From an uncultured Pelagibacteraceae bacterium (GTDB lineage: Bacteria; Pseudomonadota; Alphaproteobacteria; Pelagibacterales; Pelagibacteraceae): a DNA stretch of 64,000 nt. The stretch covers positions 1-64,000 of the forward strand of contig CACJGR010000003.1 in assembly GCA_902592985.1 (NCBI GenBank), read 5' to 3'. The position numbers were made by a program, and so were the translations under genes. Positions 30,928 through 41,051 of the stretch are shown here, piece after piece. The number at the start of each line of letters is the position of its first letter. Within the stretch, counting starts at the first letter, position 1. The notes under the pieces were generated by a model. That model worked only from the letters and a program-made list of their open reading frames with translations, searched no databases and was not told the origin of the DNA.

Positions 30928-32000
30928 TGAGTTTTAAATGTGGAATTGTTGGCTTGCCAAATGTTGGTAAATCAACTTTATTCAATGCTTTAACAAATTC
31001 AAGCAAAGCACAAGCTGAAAATTTTCCCTTCTGCACTATTGATCCAAACATCGGTGTTGTTCCTGTTCCTGATGATAGATTAGATAAATTAGTTAAAATT
31101 TCTAATTCTAAAAAAAAAATAAATACTACAATATCTTTTGTTGATATAGCTGGTCTTGTAAAAGGTGCATCTAAAGGTGAAGGATTAGGAAATAAATTTT
31201 TATCACACATCAGAGAAGTTGATTCAATTATTCATATGATTAGATGCTTCGACTCTAATGATATTCAAAATGTTAACCCAAATGTAGATCCTATAAGAGA
31301 TCTAGAAATTATTGAAACTGAAATAATGTTGGCAGATTTAGAGTCTATCCAAAAAAGACTTGATAAAAAAAATAAGAAAAATATAAATAAGAATAAATTA
31401 AAAATCTTGGAACTAGCTTCAGATTGCATTAATAATAACAAAAGCCTTAAAATTTTAAATGAACAATTTAGTAGTAAAATTTTAAATCAAACTGGTCTTT
31501 TATCAGTTAAACCAAAAATTTATGTCTGTAATGTAGATGAGAAAAGTGTTCAAAATGGTAATAAATATACTGAAAATTTCATAAAAAAATTTGGAGATAA
31601 GAGTACATTAATTGTTTCAGCAGAAATTGAAAATCAGATAAATCAATTAGAAAGCGATGAAAAAATTAATTATATGAAAATGATTGGATTAAAAGAAACT
31701 GGCCTTACTGTGTTAATACAAAAAAGTTACAATGTTTTAGAATTAGAAACTTTTTTTACATCAGGACCAGAAGAAACTAGAGCTTGGACTATGCAAAAAA
31801 ATTGTTCTGCACCAAAAGCAGCAAGTGAAATTCATACAGACTTTGAAAAAGGATTTATTAGAGCCGAAACAATTGCTTACGATGATTTTATAAAAAATCA
31901 AGGATGGACAAATTCTAAAACAAATGGGAAAATGAGGCTAGAAGGTAAAGATTATATTGTTAAAGATGGCGATATATTAAACTTCAGGTTCAACACGTGA
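30927..32000 (+). CDS. ychF: Redox-regulated ATPase/GTPase YchF (OLA1 family)
   Basis: A 357-residue P-loop protein. Walker A is GLPNVGKST (residues 9-17), the switch region FVDIAGLVKGASKGEGLGN follows, and the C-terminal TGS domain carries FTSGPEETRAWT and HTDFEKGFIRAE. It binds ribosomes and prefers ATP. Its last 24 bases overlap the end of convergent petC. Confidence 0.95.
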   Translation: MSFKCGIVGLPNVGKSTLFNALTNSSKAQAENFPFCTIDPNIGVVPVPDDRLDKLVKISNSKKKINTTISFVDIAGLVKGASKGEGLGNKFLSHIREVDSIIHMIRCFDSNDIQNVNPNVDPIRDLEIIETEIMLADLESIQKRLDKKNKKNINKNKLKILELASDCINNNKSLKILNEQFSSKILNQTGLLSVKPKIYVCNVDEKSVQNGNKYTENFIKKFGDKSTLIVSAEIENQINQLESDEKINYMKMIGLKETGLTVLIQKSYNVLELETFFTSGPEETRAWTMQKNCSAPKAASEIHTDFEKGFIRAETIAYDDFIKNQGWTNSKTNGKMRLEGKDYIVKDGDILNFRFNT

Positions 32001-32762
32001 CCAAAGTCTTTTCATGCTGAAATAAGCCAAAATACTTAAAATTATTAAATATATAATAGCTTTAAAGCCAATTTTATGTCTTGCTTCAAGATGGGGTTCT
32101 GCTGCCCATGCAAGGAAAGTTACTACATCTTTTGCCATTTGTTCTTTTGTTGCTTTTGTTCCATCGTTATATTCTACTAATCCTTCAGATAAAGGGTTCG
32201 GCATCATTATTTTATTTCCAATCATATAGGTATTATAGTAGACGCCATCAGCAATAGTTACATCACTAGGTGGATTGTCATAACCAAGTAAAACAGAATA
32301 AATATAATTGGCTCCTCCGCTTCTAGCTTTAACTAATACAGACATATCAGGTGGATAAGATCCTCCGTTAGAAGCTTTAGCCTCCTCAATATTTTGATAG
32401 GGTTCTACAAATTTGTCTGAAAGTTTTGCTGATCTAGTAAACATTTCACCATCACTATTAGGTCCATCTGTTAGCTCAAAGTTTGAAGCAATTGCTTTGG
32501 CTTGTTCTTTGGAAAACTCAGGTCCACCCTTTTCTGCAAGGTTTCTATAACTTAGAAGTTTCATTGAATGGCAAGAAGCACAAACCTCTGAGTAAACTTG
32601 ATATCCTCTTTGTAAAGAAGCTCTATCAAATTTTCCAAATATACCTTTAAAGCTCCAATCAACTTTTAACAATTCTTTATTTTTTTCTCCGGCCTCAATT
32701 CTTTGGTTATTAAAAGCAAATAAAATAAACAAGATAAAAATTATTTTAAAATAAAATTTCAT
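31977..32762 (-). CDS. petC: Cytochrome c1
   Basis: A 261-residue subunit of the bc1 complex. It has an N-terminal signal peptide (hydrophobic to about residue 17, likely cut after IEA), the covalent heme site C61-x-x-C64-H65, a MMP segment at about 195 that supplies the axial methionine, and one C-terminal membrane anchor at about 232-250. It passes electrons from the Rieske protein to soluble cytochrome c. It is the last gene of petABC. Confidence 0.96.
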   Translation of the reverse strand: MKFYFKIIFILFILFAFNNQRIEAGEKNKELLKVDWSFKGIFGKFDRASLQRGYQVYSEVCASCHSMKLLSYRNLAEKGGPEFSKEQAKAIASNFELTDGPNSDGEMFTRSAKLSDKFVEPYQNIEEAKASNGGSYPPDMSVLVKARSGGANYIYSVLLGYDNPPSDVTIADGVYYNTYMIGNKIMMPNPLSEGLVEYNDGTKATKEQMAKDVVTFLAWAAEPHLEARHKIGFKAIIYLIILSILAYFSMKRLWSRVEPEV

Positions 32763-32773
32763 AATTTTAGTTA

Positions 32774-34027
32774 TTAAGTGCTCATTTTATTATTTTGTGC
32801 TCCATCAATAGACTCGTTTAATACAGGTTCAGAAATACTTAGTGGCAGTGGTATTGTTTTTTCTTTAAAACCTAAAACAGGAAGTATTACTAAAAAATGT
32901 ATAAAATAATAAGCAGTAGCTACCCTTGCTATTAGTAAATATATACCTTCTGGAGGCAACGCCCCCATATAACCTAACACAAGAACATCTAATACAAGCA
33001 ACCAGTAAAACTGTCTATATAGAGGTCTAAAAAGTGCTGATCTAATTTTTGAGGTATCTAACCAAGGCAATATTACCAAAACAAAAATCGAAGCAAACAT
33101 TGCAATAACGCCTAAAAGCTTATCGGGTATTGATCTTAAAATCGCATAAAAAGGTAGTAAATACCATTCAGGAACAATATGAGTTGGTGTAACTAGTGGG
33201 TTTGCTTCAATATAATTATCTGCATGACCTAACAAATTGGGTGCATAAAAAACAAAAAAAGCAAACAAAGTTAAAAAAACTAACAAAGCAAACAAATCTT
33301 TAATTACTATATAAGGATGAAAGGGAACTGTGTCTTTTGATGGTTTTTTAACTTCAATACCCACTGGATTATTATTTCCCGGAACGTGTAGTGCCCAAAT
33401 GTGTAAAATTACTAAACCTAAAATTAAAAATGGAAAAAGATAATGTAACGCATAAAATCTAGTTAATGTTGGGCTATCTACTGCAAATCCCCCCCATAAC
33501 CAATTAGTAATACTCTCTCCTATTAAAGGCACGGCACTAAACAAGTTAGTAATTACAGTAGCTGCCCAAAAACTCATTTGCCCCCAAGGCAGTACATATC
33601 CCATAAATGCTGTCATCATCATTAAGAAATATATTATCATTCCTATGATCCATATAACTTCTCTTGGTGACTTATATGATCCATAATATAAAGATCTAAA
33701 TATATGAATATAAACTGCCAAGAAAAACATTGATGAACCATTTGCATGAAAATATCTTATTAACCACCCATAATTTACATCTCTCATTATATGTTCAACA
33801 CTTTCAAACGCTAGATCAGCTTGGGCTACATAATGCATAGCCAATACAATCCCAGTAATAATTTGGCCTAGTAAACAAAAAGTTAGTATGCCTCCGAAAG
33901 TCCACCAATAATTTAAATTTTTTGGAGTTGGATACTCTCTTAAATGTGCGCTAAGAGACAATAAAGGCAATCGATCATTAAACCATTTTCCAAGCTTTGA
34001 TGACGGAACATAATTGTGATCACTCAT
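32774..34027 (-). CDS. petB: Cytochrome b of the bc1 complex
   Basis: A 417-residue membrane subunit that carries both b hemes and the two quinone sites. About eight membrane helices are visible, with the heme histidines in MHYVAQ/YFHANG and [15 protein letters not shown], the Qo-site PEWY motif ([19 protein letters not shown]), and the helix-C/cd1 segment [19 protein letters not shown]. It is seven bases after the Rieske gene and 11 before petC. Confidence 0.97.
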   Translation of the reverse strand: MSDHNYVPSSKLGKWFNDRLPLLSLSAHLREYPTPKNLNYWWTFGGILTFCLLGQIITGIVLAMHYVAQADLAFESVEHIMRDVNYGWLIRYFHANGSSMFFLAVYIHIFRSLYYGSYKSPREVIWIIGMIIYFLMMMTAFMGYVLPWGQMSFWAATVITNLFSAVPLIGESITNWLWGGFAVDSPTLTRFYALHYLFPFLILGLVILHIWALHVPGNNNPVGIEVKKPSKDTVPFHPYIVIKDLFALLVFLTLFAFFVFYAPNLLGHADNYIEANPLVTPTHIVPEWYLLPFYAILRSIPDKLLGVIAMFASIFVLVILPWLDTSKIRSALFRPLYRQFYWLLVLDVLVLGYMGALPPEGIYLLIARVATAYYFIHFLVILPVLGFKEKTIPLPLSISEPVLNESIDGAQNNKMST

Positions 34028-34034
34028 TCACTGA

Positions 34035-34547
34035 TTATCCTATCTTTATTGTATTGTTATTAACAAATTCATATTTCGGTATTTGCATATTTTGTGGAGC
34101 GGGTCCTTTTCTAATTCTTCCAGACGTATCATAATGTGATCCATGACATGGACAAAACCATCCATTATAATCGCCCTTATCTTCTAAAGGCACGCATCCA
34201 AGATGAGTACAAACACCAAGCATTACTAACCATTCAGGGTTTTTTGCTCTATCTTCATCTTTTTCAGGATCTATTAAGTCATCTAATTCGACTGATCTAG
34301 CCTCTGCTATTTCTTCTTGAGTTCTTCTTTTTATAAAGACCGGTTTCCCTCTCCAAAGTACTGTTATAGATTTTCCAGGCTCAATTAAACTAACATCAAC
34401 TTCTGTGCTTGCTAGAGCTTTTACAGAGGCATCTGGATTCATTTGATCTATCAATGGCCAAATAGCCGCTCCAACTCCAACCGCACCAAAAGCATATGAG
34501 GCGGTATATAAAAAATCTCTTCTTTTTGGTTTTTTTTGATCAGACAT
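34035..34547 (-). CDS. petA: Rieske iron-sulfur protein of the bc1 complex
   Basis: A 170-residue protein with an N-terminal RRDFLY segment and a single membrane anchor at about residues 14-32, consistent with Tat-dependent insertion. The [2Fe-2S] ligands are all present: box I C113-T-H115-L-G-C118 and box II C132-P-C134-H135-G-S-H. It takes electrons from ubiquinol in the periplasmic Qo site. First gene of petABC, 88 bases from divergent trmL. Confidence 0.96.
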   Translation of the reverse strand: MSDQKKPKRRDFLYTASYAFGAVGVGAAIWPLIDQMNPDASVKALASTEVDVSLIEPGKSITVLWRGKPVFIKRRTQEEIAEARSVELDDLIDPEKDEDRAKNPEWLVMLGVCTHLGCVPLEDKGDYNGWFCPCHGSHYDTSGRIRKGPAPQNMQIPKYEFVNNNTIKIG

Positions 34548-34612
34548 ATTAAAAAATTATGTTTATTCTTATCTAATATATGATTTCATATAGGAAAAGA
34601 GATTTATTTCTA

Positions 34613-34639
34613 ATGGCAACAATGACACACAAAAAATGA
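34613..34639 (+). other. Eight-codon reading frame ending on the trmL start codon
   Basis: A mini-frame (MATMTHKK) starts at ATG 34613 and stops with a TGA that shares ATGA with the trmL start at 34636. It lies in the plus-strand leader and could couple or regulate trmL initiation. There is no independent evidence that it is translated. Confidence 0.3.
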
Positions 34640-35100
34640 ATTTAGGGCCAAAAATAGCGCTTTATGAACCGGATATACCGCAAAATACAGCCGCAATTAT
34701 TAGAACCTGCACTTGCTTGGGTGCAATGATTGAGATTATTGAACCATGCGGATTTATATTTAATGATAAACGTTTCAGAAGAGTTGTTTTAGATTACCTG
34801 GATAAAAAAATGATCAAATTTTATCCTAATAAAGAAGTATTTTTTAAATTTAAAAAAAAGGAAAATGAAAGAATAATACTTATGACTACTAAAGCTTCTG
34901 TTTCATACTCTTCTTTTAATTTTAAAATGAATGATACAATTTTGTTTGGAAGGGAAAGTTCTGGAGTTCCTAAAAAAATTCATAATTTAGTTGATAATAG
35001 AATTAAAATACCTTTAAGGTCTGGAAAAAGGTCTCTAAACTTAGCATCTTCTGTTGCAATAGTTCTTGCTGAGAGCATGAGACAAAATAAAATTATTTAA
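34636..35100 (+). CDS. trmL: tRNA (cytidine/uridine-34-2'-O)-methyltransferase
   Basis: A 154-residue SPOUT-class enzyme that methylates the wobble ribose of some leucine tRNAs. It has the family start (ALYEPDIPQNTAAIIRTC) and the knot motifs LFGRESSGVPKKI and IPLRSGKRSLNLASSVAIVL. Length is normal. It is followed after seven bases by hemF, an order that occurs beside petABC in other alphaproteobacteria. Confidence 0.93.
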   Translation: MNLGPKIALYEPDIPQNTAAIIRTCTCLGAMIEIIEPCGFIFNDKRFRRVVLDYLDKKMIKFYPNKEVFFKFKKKENERIILMTTKASVSYSSFNFKMNDTILFGRESSGVPKKIHNLVDNRIKIPLRSGKRSLNLASSVAIVLAESMRQNKII

Positions 35101-35107
35101 AATAAAT

Positions 35108-35917
35108 ATGAAAATTAAAAATAAACAAAAATTAGCTAGACAATGGTTCATGGAATTACAGAATATAATTTGTAATAGTATTGAACAATTAGAAAAAAAG
35201 TATGGATCTAATAAAAAATTTAAAAAAAATAAATGGAAACATGGTGAGTTTAGAATAATTAAAGGTGAAGTAATTGAAAAAGGAGGTGTTGCATTTTCAA
35301 ATGTAATAGGAAAATTTTCTAAAGAATTCGCAAAAAAAATCCCTGGAACTAAAAAAAATACTAATTTTTGGTCTTCAGGTGTTTCGGTAGTATTTCATCC
35401 AAAAAATCCTAAAATCCCTGCTATGCATTTTAACACTAGATTTATTTGTACACAAAAAAATTGGTTTGGTGGTGGTATGGACATAACACCTTGTCTTGTT
35501 GATAATAAAGAAAAAAAATATTTTCATAATGAATTAAAAAAAATATGTGATTTTCATAATAAAAAATATTACTCTAAATATAAAAAGTGGTGTGATAAAT
35601 ATTTTTATCTACCACATAGAAATGAATCTAGAGGTATAGGTGGTATTTTTTTTGATTATAAAATGGATAGTTGGGACAAGGATTTTTCTTTTGTTAAAGA
35701 TATTGGTATTACTTTTGCTTATTTAGTTAAAAAAATTATAGAAAAAAAAATGTTTTTAAAATGGACAAAAAAAGAAAAAGAAATTCAATTATTAAAAAGA
35801 GGTAGATATGCTGAATTTAATTTATTGTATGATCGTGGAACAAAATTTGGCTTAAACAGTGGTGGTAGCCCTGATGCAATATTAATGTCTATGCCTCCAA
35901 ATGCAAAATGGAACTAA
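35108..35917 (+). CDS. hemF: Oxygen-dependent coproporphyrinogen III oxidase
   Basis: A 269-residue heme-pathway enzyme that decarboxylates coproporphyrinogen III using oxygen. Family motifs are in order: [41 protein letters not shown], the [17 protein letters not shown] segment, and [18 protein letters not shown]. The use of the aerobic form fits an oxic marine lifestyle. greA begins one base after the stop. Confidence 0.96.
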   Translation: MKIKNKQKLARQWFMELQNIICNSIEQLEKKYGSNKKFKKNKWKHGEFRIIKGEVIEKGGVAFSNVIGKFSKEFAKKIPGTKKNTNFWSSGVSVVFHPKNPKIPAMHFNTRFICTQKNWFGGGMDITPCLVDNKEKKYFHNELKKICDFHNKKYYSKYKKWCDKYFYLPHRNESRGIGGIFFDYKMDSWDKDFSFVKDIGITFAYLVKKIIEKKMFLKWTKKEKEIQLLKRGRYAEFNLLYDRGTKFGLNSGGSPDAILMSMPPNAKWN

Positions 35918-35918
35918 A

Positions 35919-36395
35919 ATGAAAAAAGAACCAATAACTATTACTGGTCTTGAAAAATTAAAAAATGAGTTAATGTTCTTAAAAGAAAAAAAACGCCCTG
36001 AAATAGTTTCTGCAATAGCAGAAGCAAGATCTCATGGTGATTTAAAAGAAAATGCAGAGTACCATGCTGCAAAAGAACAGCAATCACACAATGAGGGAAG
36101 AATAGAAGAAATTAATGACATAATTGCTAGAGCAGATGTGATTGATATAACAAAGATAACTAATGAAGGAAAAGTAATTTTTGGTTCAACTGTTTATTTA
36201 ATAAATTTAGACACTAGAGAAAAAATTAATTACAAAATTGTTGGAAAAGATGAAGCAGATTTAAAAAAAAAACTTATATATTTTCAGTCACCTATTGGTA
36301 AAGGACTAATCGGAAAAATGAAAAATGATTTAATCGAAATATCTACTCCAGCGGGTACAAAAAACTTCGAAATTAAAGACGTACAATATATTTAA
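35919..36395 (+). CDS. greA: Transcription elongation factor GreA
   Basis: A 158-residue factor that stimulates transcript cleavage in backtracked RNA polymerase. The ATG at 35919 gives the standard N-terminus ([14 protein letters not shown]). The coiled-coil tip [18 protein letters not shown] carries the acidic residues that reach the active site, and the C-terminal FKBP-like domain ([11 protein letters not shown]) is complete. Its stop shares four bases with convergent cca. Confidence 0.96.
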   Translation: MKKEPITITGLEKLKNELMFLKEKKRPEIVSAIAEARSHGDLKENAEYHAAKEQQSHNEGRIEEINDIIARADVIDITKITNEGKVIFGSTVYLINLDTREKINYKIVGKDEADLKKKLIYFQSPIGKGLIGKMKNDLIEISTPAGTKNFEIKDVQYI

Positions 36396-37666
36396 TTTTT
36401 TATTATTTTTTGAACTTCTAATTTCGAGATATTAAAATTATTTTTTACCCACTTCTCTTCTATTTCCTTTAACTTGGTTCCGAGCTTTTTTCCTTCAGGA
36501 ATATTATATTCTGTCATTAAAGTAATGGCTCTAAGAGGAAATAGTGGCGGTTCTTTATCTTTATAAAATTCTATCATTTTTATAAGCTTTTTATCAATTT
36601 TTTTTAACCTAAAAATTTGAAAATAAAGTAAATCTAATAATGATTGTTTTCCATTAAAATATAAAACTTTATCTAGATTTTTCTTAGAAAAAGCTTTTCT
36701 ATTATTTTTTGATGAAAAAAAATTATTTAAAAATAAAATTCTTTTTTCATTTTTTTTAGAAAGATTAAATTTATATATAAAATAATTAACATTGTCTGTA
36801 CCATCAATAATCAATAGAGATATTAAAAAAATAAAATCTAAATTGTTAATATTTTCTTTAGCAAAATTATTTAGCTTTTCAAAAATATTAATATTTCTAA
36901 ATTGAGGAAAGATTAATTTAATAGTTTCATAACAAAATATATCTTTAGTTAATTTAGAAAAACCATGTGAATAAACTAATTTTTTAAATTCTTCCAATAA
37001 TCTGTCTGATGAAATTTTATTCAATCCATCTAAATTTTGTTTTATAATTTTAGTGATATTTGGATTATGTTTTTGTTTACTATAATTAAGGAAAAATCTT
37101 ATATATCTTAAAATTCTAAGATAATCTTCTTTAATTCTTTTGTCTTCTGAACCAATAAATTTTATTTCACCATTTTTTAAGTCTTTTTTACCATTAAAGG
37201 GATCAAATAAATTTCCATCAATATCTGCATAAATTGAATTTATTGTAAAATCTCTTCTTGATGCATCTTCATGCCAATCATTCGAAAATTCAACTTTTGC
37301 ATGTCTTCCATCAGTTGAAATATCTTTTCTTAAAGATGTAACCTCAAATTTTTTGTTATTAATCAAAGCTGTAATTGTTCCATAATCAATTCCTGTTTTA
37401 TAAAATTTAATATTATTTTTCTTTAGAATTTCTGATACCTCATCTGGATTTAAATTTACGGCAAGATCAATGTCGTCGACTATTTCATTATTAATAATTT
37501 TTCTAACACATCCACCTACATATCTTATTTCACTAGTTTTTGAGAATTCTTCTATAGCTTTAAATATTTTATTTACCTCAGTTTCTTTTCTAAGTTTTTG
37601 AAAAGCTAAATTTAATGAATTAAAATTTTTTGATTGCGAAAAAATTTTATTTAATAAAGTTATCAT
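36392..37666 (-). CDS. cca: CCA tRNA nucleotidyltransferase / poly(A) polymerase family
   Basis: A 424-residue class II nucleotidyltransferase. The catalytic head has RYVGGCVRK, the DxD pair in [21 protein letters not shown] and [13 protein letters not shown]; the rest is helical body and a tail. It adds or repairs the CCA end of tRNAs, although all three tRNAs here already encode CCA. The ATG is only three bases from the 3' end of tRNA-Gln, so the two must share a transcript. Confidence 0.92.
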   Translation of the reverse strand: MITLLNKIFSQSKNFNSLNLAFQKLRKETEVNKIFKAIEEFSKTSEIRYVGGCVRKIINNEIVDDIDLAVNLNPDEVSEILKKNNIKFYKTGIDYGTITALINNKKFEVTSLRKDISTDGRHAKVEFSNDWHEDASRRDFTINSIYADIDGNLFDPFNGKKDLKNGEIKFIGSEDKRIKEDYLRILRYIRFFLNYSKQKHNPNITKIIKQNLDGLNKISSDRLLEEFKKLVYSHGFSKLTKDIFCYETIKLIFPQFRNINIFEKLNNFAKENINNLDFIFLISLLIIDGTDNVNYFIYKFNLSKKNEKRILFLNNFFSSKNNRKAFSKKNLDKVLYFNGKQSLLDLLYFQIFRLKKIDKKLIKMIEFYKDKEPPLFPLRAITLMTEYNIPEGKKLGTKLKEIEEKWVKNNFNISKLEVQKIIKN

Positions 37667-37669
37667 ATA

Positions 37670-37743
37670 TGGCTGGGGCGCTAGGATTCGAACCTAGGAT
37701 GGCGGTACCAAAAACCGCTGCCTTACCGCTTGGCTACGCCCCA
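37670..37743 (-). tRNA. tRNA-Gln (TTG)
   Basis: A 74-base cloverleaf with encoded CCA. Acceptor stem TGGGGCG/CGCCCCA, anticodon loop TTTTGGT between GCGGT and ACCGC, and T arm CTAGG-TTCGAAT-CCTAG all pair. The anticodon TTG reads glutamine codons. Its loops are standard, unlike tRNA-Val in this window. Confidence 0.97.
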
Positions 37744-37775
37744 AAATTAATTTCGTATATCACAAAAAAAAAAAT

Positions 37776-38624
37776 TTATATAGTTTTTGATGTAATACAC
37801 CAATAGTTATTAAATTTCTTCCTAAATTCTTTTCTTGCAATTTCTGCAGCTTTTTTAGAATAAAAATAAGCCAAAATTGAGGATCCTGATCCAGACATTC
37901 TTACAAATATTACATTTGATAATTTCAATAAAAACAATTTTAGTTCCATCAATTTTGGATATTTTTTAAAGACAATTTTTTCTAATACATTGCTTGAATT
38001 AATAATATTTTTCTTTCTAAAAAATGATTGCTTTGAATTATTGTATTTGGCTTTAGAATAATTTCTTACCTTTGAATAAATTAATTTTGTAGAACAGCCA
38101 AAATTGGGTTTCACAATTAATACATGAAAGCAAAGCTTTTTGTTTAATTTAATCAATTTGCTACTAGAAGATAAAATTGAATTTTTTGGATTTATTCCTA
38201 GTATAACATCAGAACCTATTAAATTAGCCAGATTTATTAATCTTTTTTTGTTCAATTTAATGATTTTTTTATTATAAAAATAATTAATTAAAGAAGCAGC
38301 ATTCATAGATCCCCCTCCCATTCCAGATTGTTGAGGAATATTTTTTTCAATCTTAATTTCAAACTTTTGATTATTAAGAAGTTTCTTTTTGTCAAGTGTT
38401 TGCAAAAGTTTAGAAACTGTATTTTTGCTATTTATTCCTTTTGCAAATTTTCCTGTAAAATAAACTTTGTGTCTGTATGAATTTATTGGTCGCAAATATA
38501 TTAAATCATATAAATTTACAAAAGTTATTAAACTTTCAATATTATGTTTTTTTGATCTTAATTTTCCTAATATATTTAATGAAAGATTGACCTTGGCATA
38601 AGATTTAATTTTTAGAAATTTCAT
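37776..38624 (-). CDS. ispE: 4-diphosphocytidyl-2-C-methyl-D-erythritol kinase
   Basis: A 282-residue GHMP kinase of the non-mevalonate isoprenoid pathway. The N-terminal SYAKVNLSLNILGKL strand, the ATP loop (IPQQSGMGGGSMNAA) and the C-terminal MSGSGSSILAYF motif are all in place. It is unusually lysine-rich for the family, as expected from base composition. The TPR gene lies four bases upstream on the same strand, a pairing seen in other alphaproteobacteria. Confidence 0.93.
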   Translation of the reverse strand: MKFLKIKSYAKVNLSLNILGKLRSKKHNIESLITFVNLYDLIYLRPINSYRHKVYFTGKFAKGINSKNTVSKLLQTLDKKKLLNNQKFEIKIEKNIPQQSGMGGGSMNAASLINYFYNKKIIKLNKKRLINLANLIGSDVILGINPKNSILSSSSKLIKLNKKLCFHVLIVKPNFGCSTKLIYSKVRNYSKAKYNNSKQSFFRKKNIINSSNVLEKIVFKKYPKLMELKLFLLKLSNVIFVRMSGSGSSILAYFYSKKAAEIARKEFRKKFNNYWCITSKTI

Positions 38625-38627
38625 GAC

Positions 38628-40316
38628 CTAAATTTTTTTTAGGCCTTTTAAAAGTTTAATTTTAATTTTCTCTTTCATGCTTTCTTCAGTATCTTCAAAT
38701 TGTAAAACATTTTGCCAATAATACTTGGCTTGAATCTTTCTATTCATTTTCCACAATATATCTCCATAATGATCATTAACTATTGGATCAAGTGGCATTA
38801 ACTCAATTGCCATTTTCAAAAATTGTTCAGCTTTAATTAAATCATCAACTAAATAATATCCCCAACCAACGGAATCTATAATAAATGGATCGTTTTTTTT
38901 TTGTTTATATGCTCTTTGCAACATCTCAATTGCAGTATCAATTTTATAACCTCTTTCTAACCATGAATAAGCTAAATAATTTAAAACATAAGGGTCATTT
39001 GGAATAACTTCTAAAGACTTTAATAAATCTGCGTCAGATTTTTTAAATTTTTTTAATCGTTCATAGCTTCCTCCTCTTCTAAACAATATTTCTGCGTAAA
39101 TATCTGAATTCTCATTAATTTTTGGAAGAATTTCATTGTAATAACTTATGGCAATCTGATGGTCTTTAAAGTTTTTTGCTATATTGCCCATATCAAGCAA
39201 AATTTTGATTGAAGGTTTTTTAATTTTTTTAAATTTTAAATTAATAAAATTATATGCTTGCCGTTTTCCTAATTCTTTCGAAATAATTCGTGTTTTTTTT
39301 TTGATTTTATACCAATAATAAATATCATCGTTTTTTTTAAAATTATTTAATACTTTGCCGCTCTTTTTATAATTTCCACTATTATAATAATTTTCGGCTA
39401 GTAAAGACAAATTAAATTTAAATTTTGGATTTAAAAAATTAGATATATTTAAATAAAAGTTTGAATTTTCAAGTTCAACTTCGGATGAATATATGTTTGC
39501 AATTAAAAAGAAAAATTCACTTAAAATATCTGTTTCACTTTTGCAAGAAAAAATCTCATTAAATTTTTCAAACTCTTTTTTATCTATCCAATTTTTTGTT
39601 TGGGAAATCAACAAGCTGCTATCTAAAATATCTATTTGATCTGTTATCTTTTTAGCTTTATTAAATTGGTTTTGATCAATTAAATAATTAATATAAAAAA
39701 AAATATATCTTGAATAGTCAATTTCATCTCTATTAACCAAGTTTTCAAAATGAGTATGAGTTTGTTCATCCTCTAAATAGCAACTATGAAATATTTTTTC
39801 AATTACAGATAAATTACCCAAAATATTATTATTTAACAAAGATTGTTGATTTTCAAAAAGATAAATATAATTTTTTAAAGACTCATAGATAATAAGCTCA
39901 AATGTACCACTTTCTTTAAATTTTGATAATTTATTTAAATATTTATTACTTTTTTTAAAATTTTTTTTTTTAATACTGTCAAGCATTAATATTAAATAAG
40001 CTTCAAAAAAATCTGAACTTTTTTCACCTGAAGATTGTTTTAATTGTTTTATAGATTGTTTAATCTTTCCCTCCATTACTAAGGAAAAAACATAGGCTTT
40101 AAGATATGGATCATGTCTATTTATTAAAGAATTTGATAACTTAAAAAACTTTAAGGCATCAATATTTTTCTGATTATCGTAAGATACGAGTGCAGAAAAA
40201 TAACTAGATAAATTTTTTGAATTAAATTCCCGAATATCCTGATTTTTGGAGTATACTGTGCTTTGAAAAATAAATAATAGTGTAAGGCAAAATATTTTAA
40301 AAAATTTTATTAACAT
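38628..40316 (-). CDS. Exported tetratricopeptide-repeat protein
   Basis: A 562-residue protein with an N-terminal signal sequence (hydrophobic residues 4-22, cut near VYS) and TPR helices throughout. The best TPR units lie in the last 200 residues, for example AEILFRRGGSYERLKKFKKSDADL, read as about residues 405-430, then NYLAYSWLERG and VNDHYGDILWKMNR. TPR proteins of this type next to ispE are known in alphaproteobacteria but their role is not settled; protein-protein interaction in the periplasm is likely. It diverges from the glycosylase gene with 11 bases between starts. Confidence 0.8.
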   Translation of the reverse strand: MLIKFFKIFCLTLLFIFQSTVYSKNQDIREFNSKNLSSYFSALVSYDNQKNIDALKFFKLSNSLINRHDPYLKAYVFSLVMEGKIKQSIKQLKQSSGEKSSDFFEAYLILMLDSIKKKNFKKSNKYLNKLSKFKESGTFELIIYESLKNYIYLFENQQSLLNNNILGNLSVIEKIFHSCYLEDEQTHTHFENLVNRDEIDYSRYIFFYINYLIDQNQFNKAKKITDQIDILDSSLLISQTKNWIDKKEFEKFNEIFSCKSETDILSEFFFLIANIYSSEVELENSNFYLNISNFLNPKFKFNLSLLAENYYNSGNYKKSGKVLNNFKKNDDIYYWYKIKKKTRIISKELGKRQAYNFINLKFKKIKKPSIKILLDMGNIAKNFKDHQIAISYYNEILPKINENSDIYAEILFRRGGSYERLKKFKKSDADLLKSLEVIPNDPYVLNYLAYSWLERGYKIDTAIEMLQRAYKQKKNDPFIIDSVGWGYYLVDDLIKAEQFLKMAIELMPLDPIVNDHYGDILWKMNRKIQAKYYWQNVLQFEDTEESMKEKIKIKLLKGLKKI

Positions 40317-40327
40317 TATTCTATTCT

Positions 40328-41047
40328 ATGATTAAAAAACAAATAAATCAAAAAGACAGTATTGATATAGAATTATTAAACTCAATTGGTTATGATTATG
40401 TATTTAATAATAGTCCAATCAATCGTTTTAAAAATAAAATTAAAATCCCAGATAAACTTGATAAAAATAAACACGAAAAACTTTTAAGGCTAAAAAAAGA
40501 AATAGATTCAATTGAAGATTGTAAATTGAAAAAGAATGCTTCGCAACTTGTTTTTGCAGATGGTGATACGCAAAGCACAATAATGATAGTTGGTGAAGGT
40601 CCTGGACAAAAAGAAGATGAATTAGGAAAGCCTTTTGTGGGAGATGCGGGTAATCTCCTAAATAAAATGCTTAAAGCAATAAAAATTGAAAGAAAAAAAA
40701 TTTATATAACTAATGTTGTAAATTATCGACCACCAAATAATAGAAAACCAGAACAGTCAGAAATTAATAGATATTCCAAATATCTTAGGGAACATATCTC
40801 AATTATTGATCCAAAAATTTTAATACTTATGGGGAGCACTGCAATGGAAGCTATACTAGGTAGTAATAAAAGAATATCTAAAGAAAGAGGCCAGTGGAAA
40901 GAAATAATTATAAAACAAAAAAATTACAAAACTATTGTTACATTTCATCCAGCGTATCTTTTAAGAAAACCTGATCAAAAAAAATTTTCATGGGAAGATT
41001 TAAAAATTGTTCGTAAAGAGATAGATGAACAAAATATAGTAATTTAA
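40328..41047 (+). CDS. Family 4-type uracil-DNA glycosylase lacking Fe-S cysteines
   Basis: A 239-residue protein. The glycosylase motifs are clear: MIVGEGPGQKEDELGKPFVG, the NVVNYRPPNNRKP segment and the HPAYLLR motif near the end. Family 4 enzymes normally hold a [4Fe-4S] cluster by four cysteines; this protein has only one cysteine, C65, and tyrosines stand at the later ligand sites. The N-terminal 55 residues are an extension. It removes uracil from DNA if active. rnhB follows after four bases. Confidence 0.85.
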   Translation: MIKKQINQKDSIDIELLNSIGYDYVFNNSPINRFKNKIKIPDKLDKNKHEKLLRLKKEIDSIEDCKLKKNASQLVFADGDTQSTIMIVGEGPGQKEDELGKPFVGDAGNLLNKMLKAIKIERKKIYITNVVNYRPPNNRKPEQSEINRYSKYLREHISIIDPKILILMGSTAMEAILGSNKRISKERGQWKEIIIKQKNYKTIVTFHPAYLLRKPDQKKFSWEDLKIVRKEIDEQNIVI

Positions 41048-41051
41048 TTAT

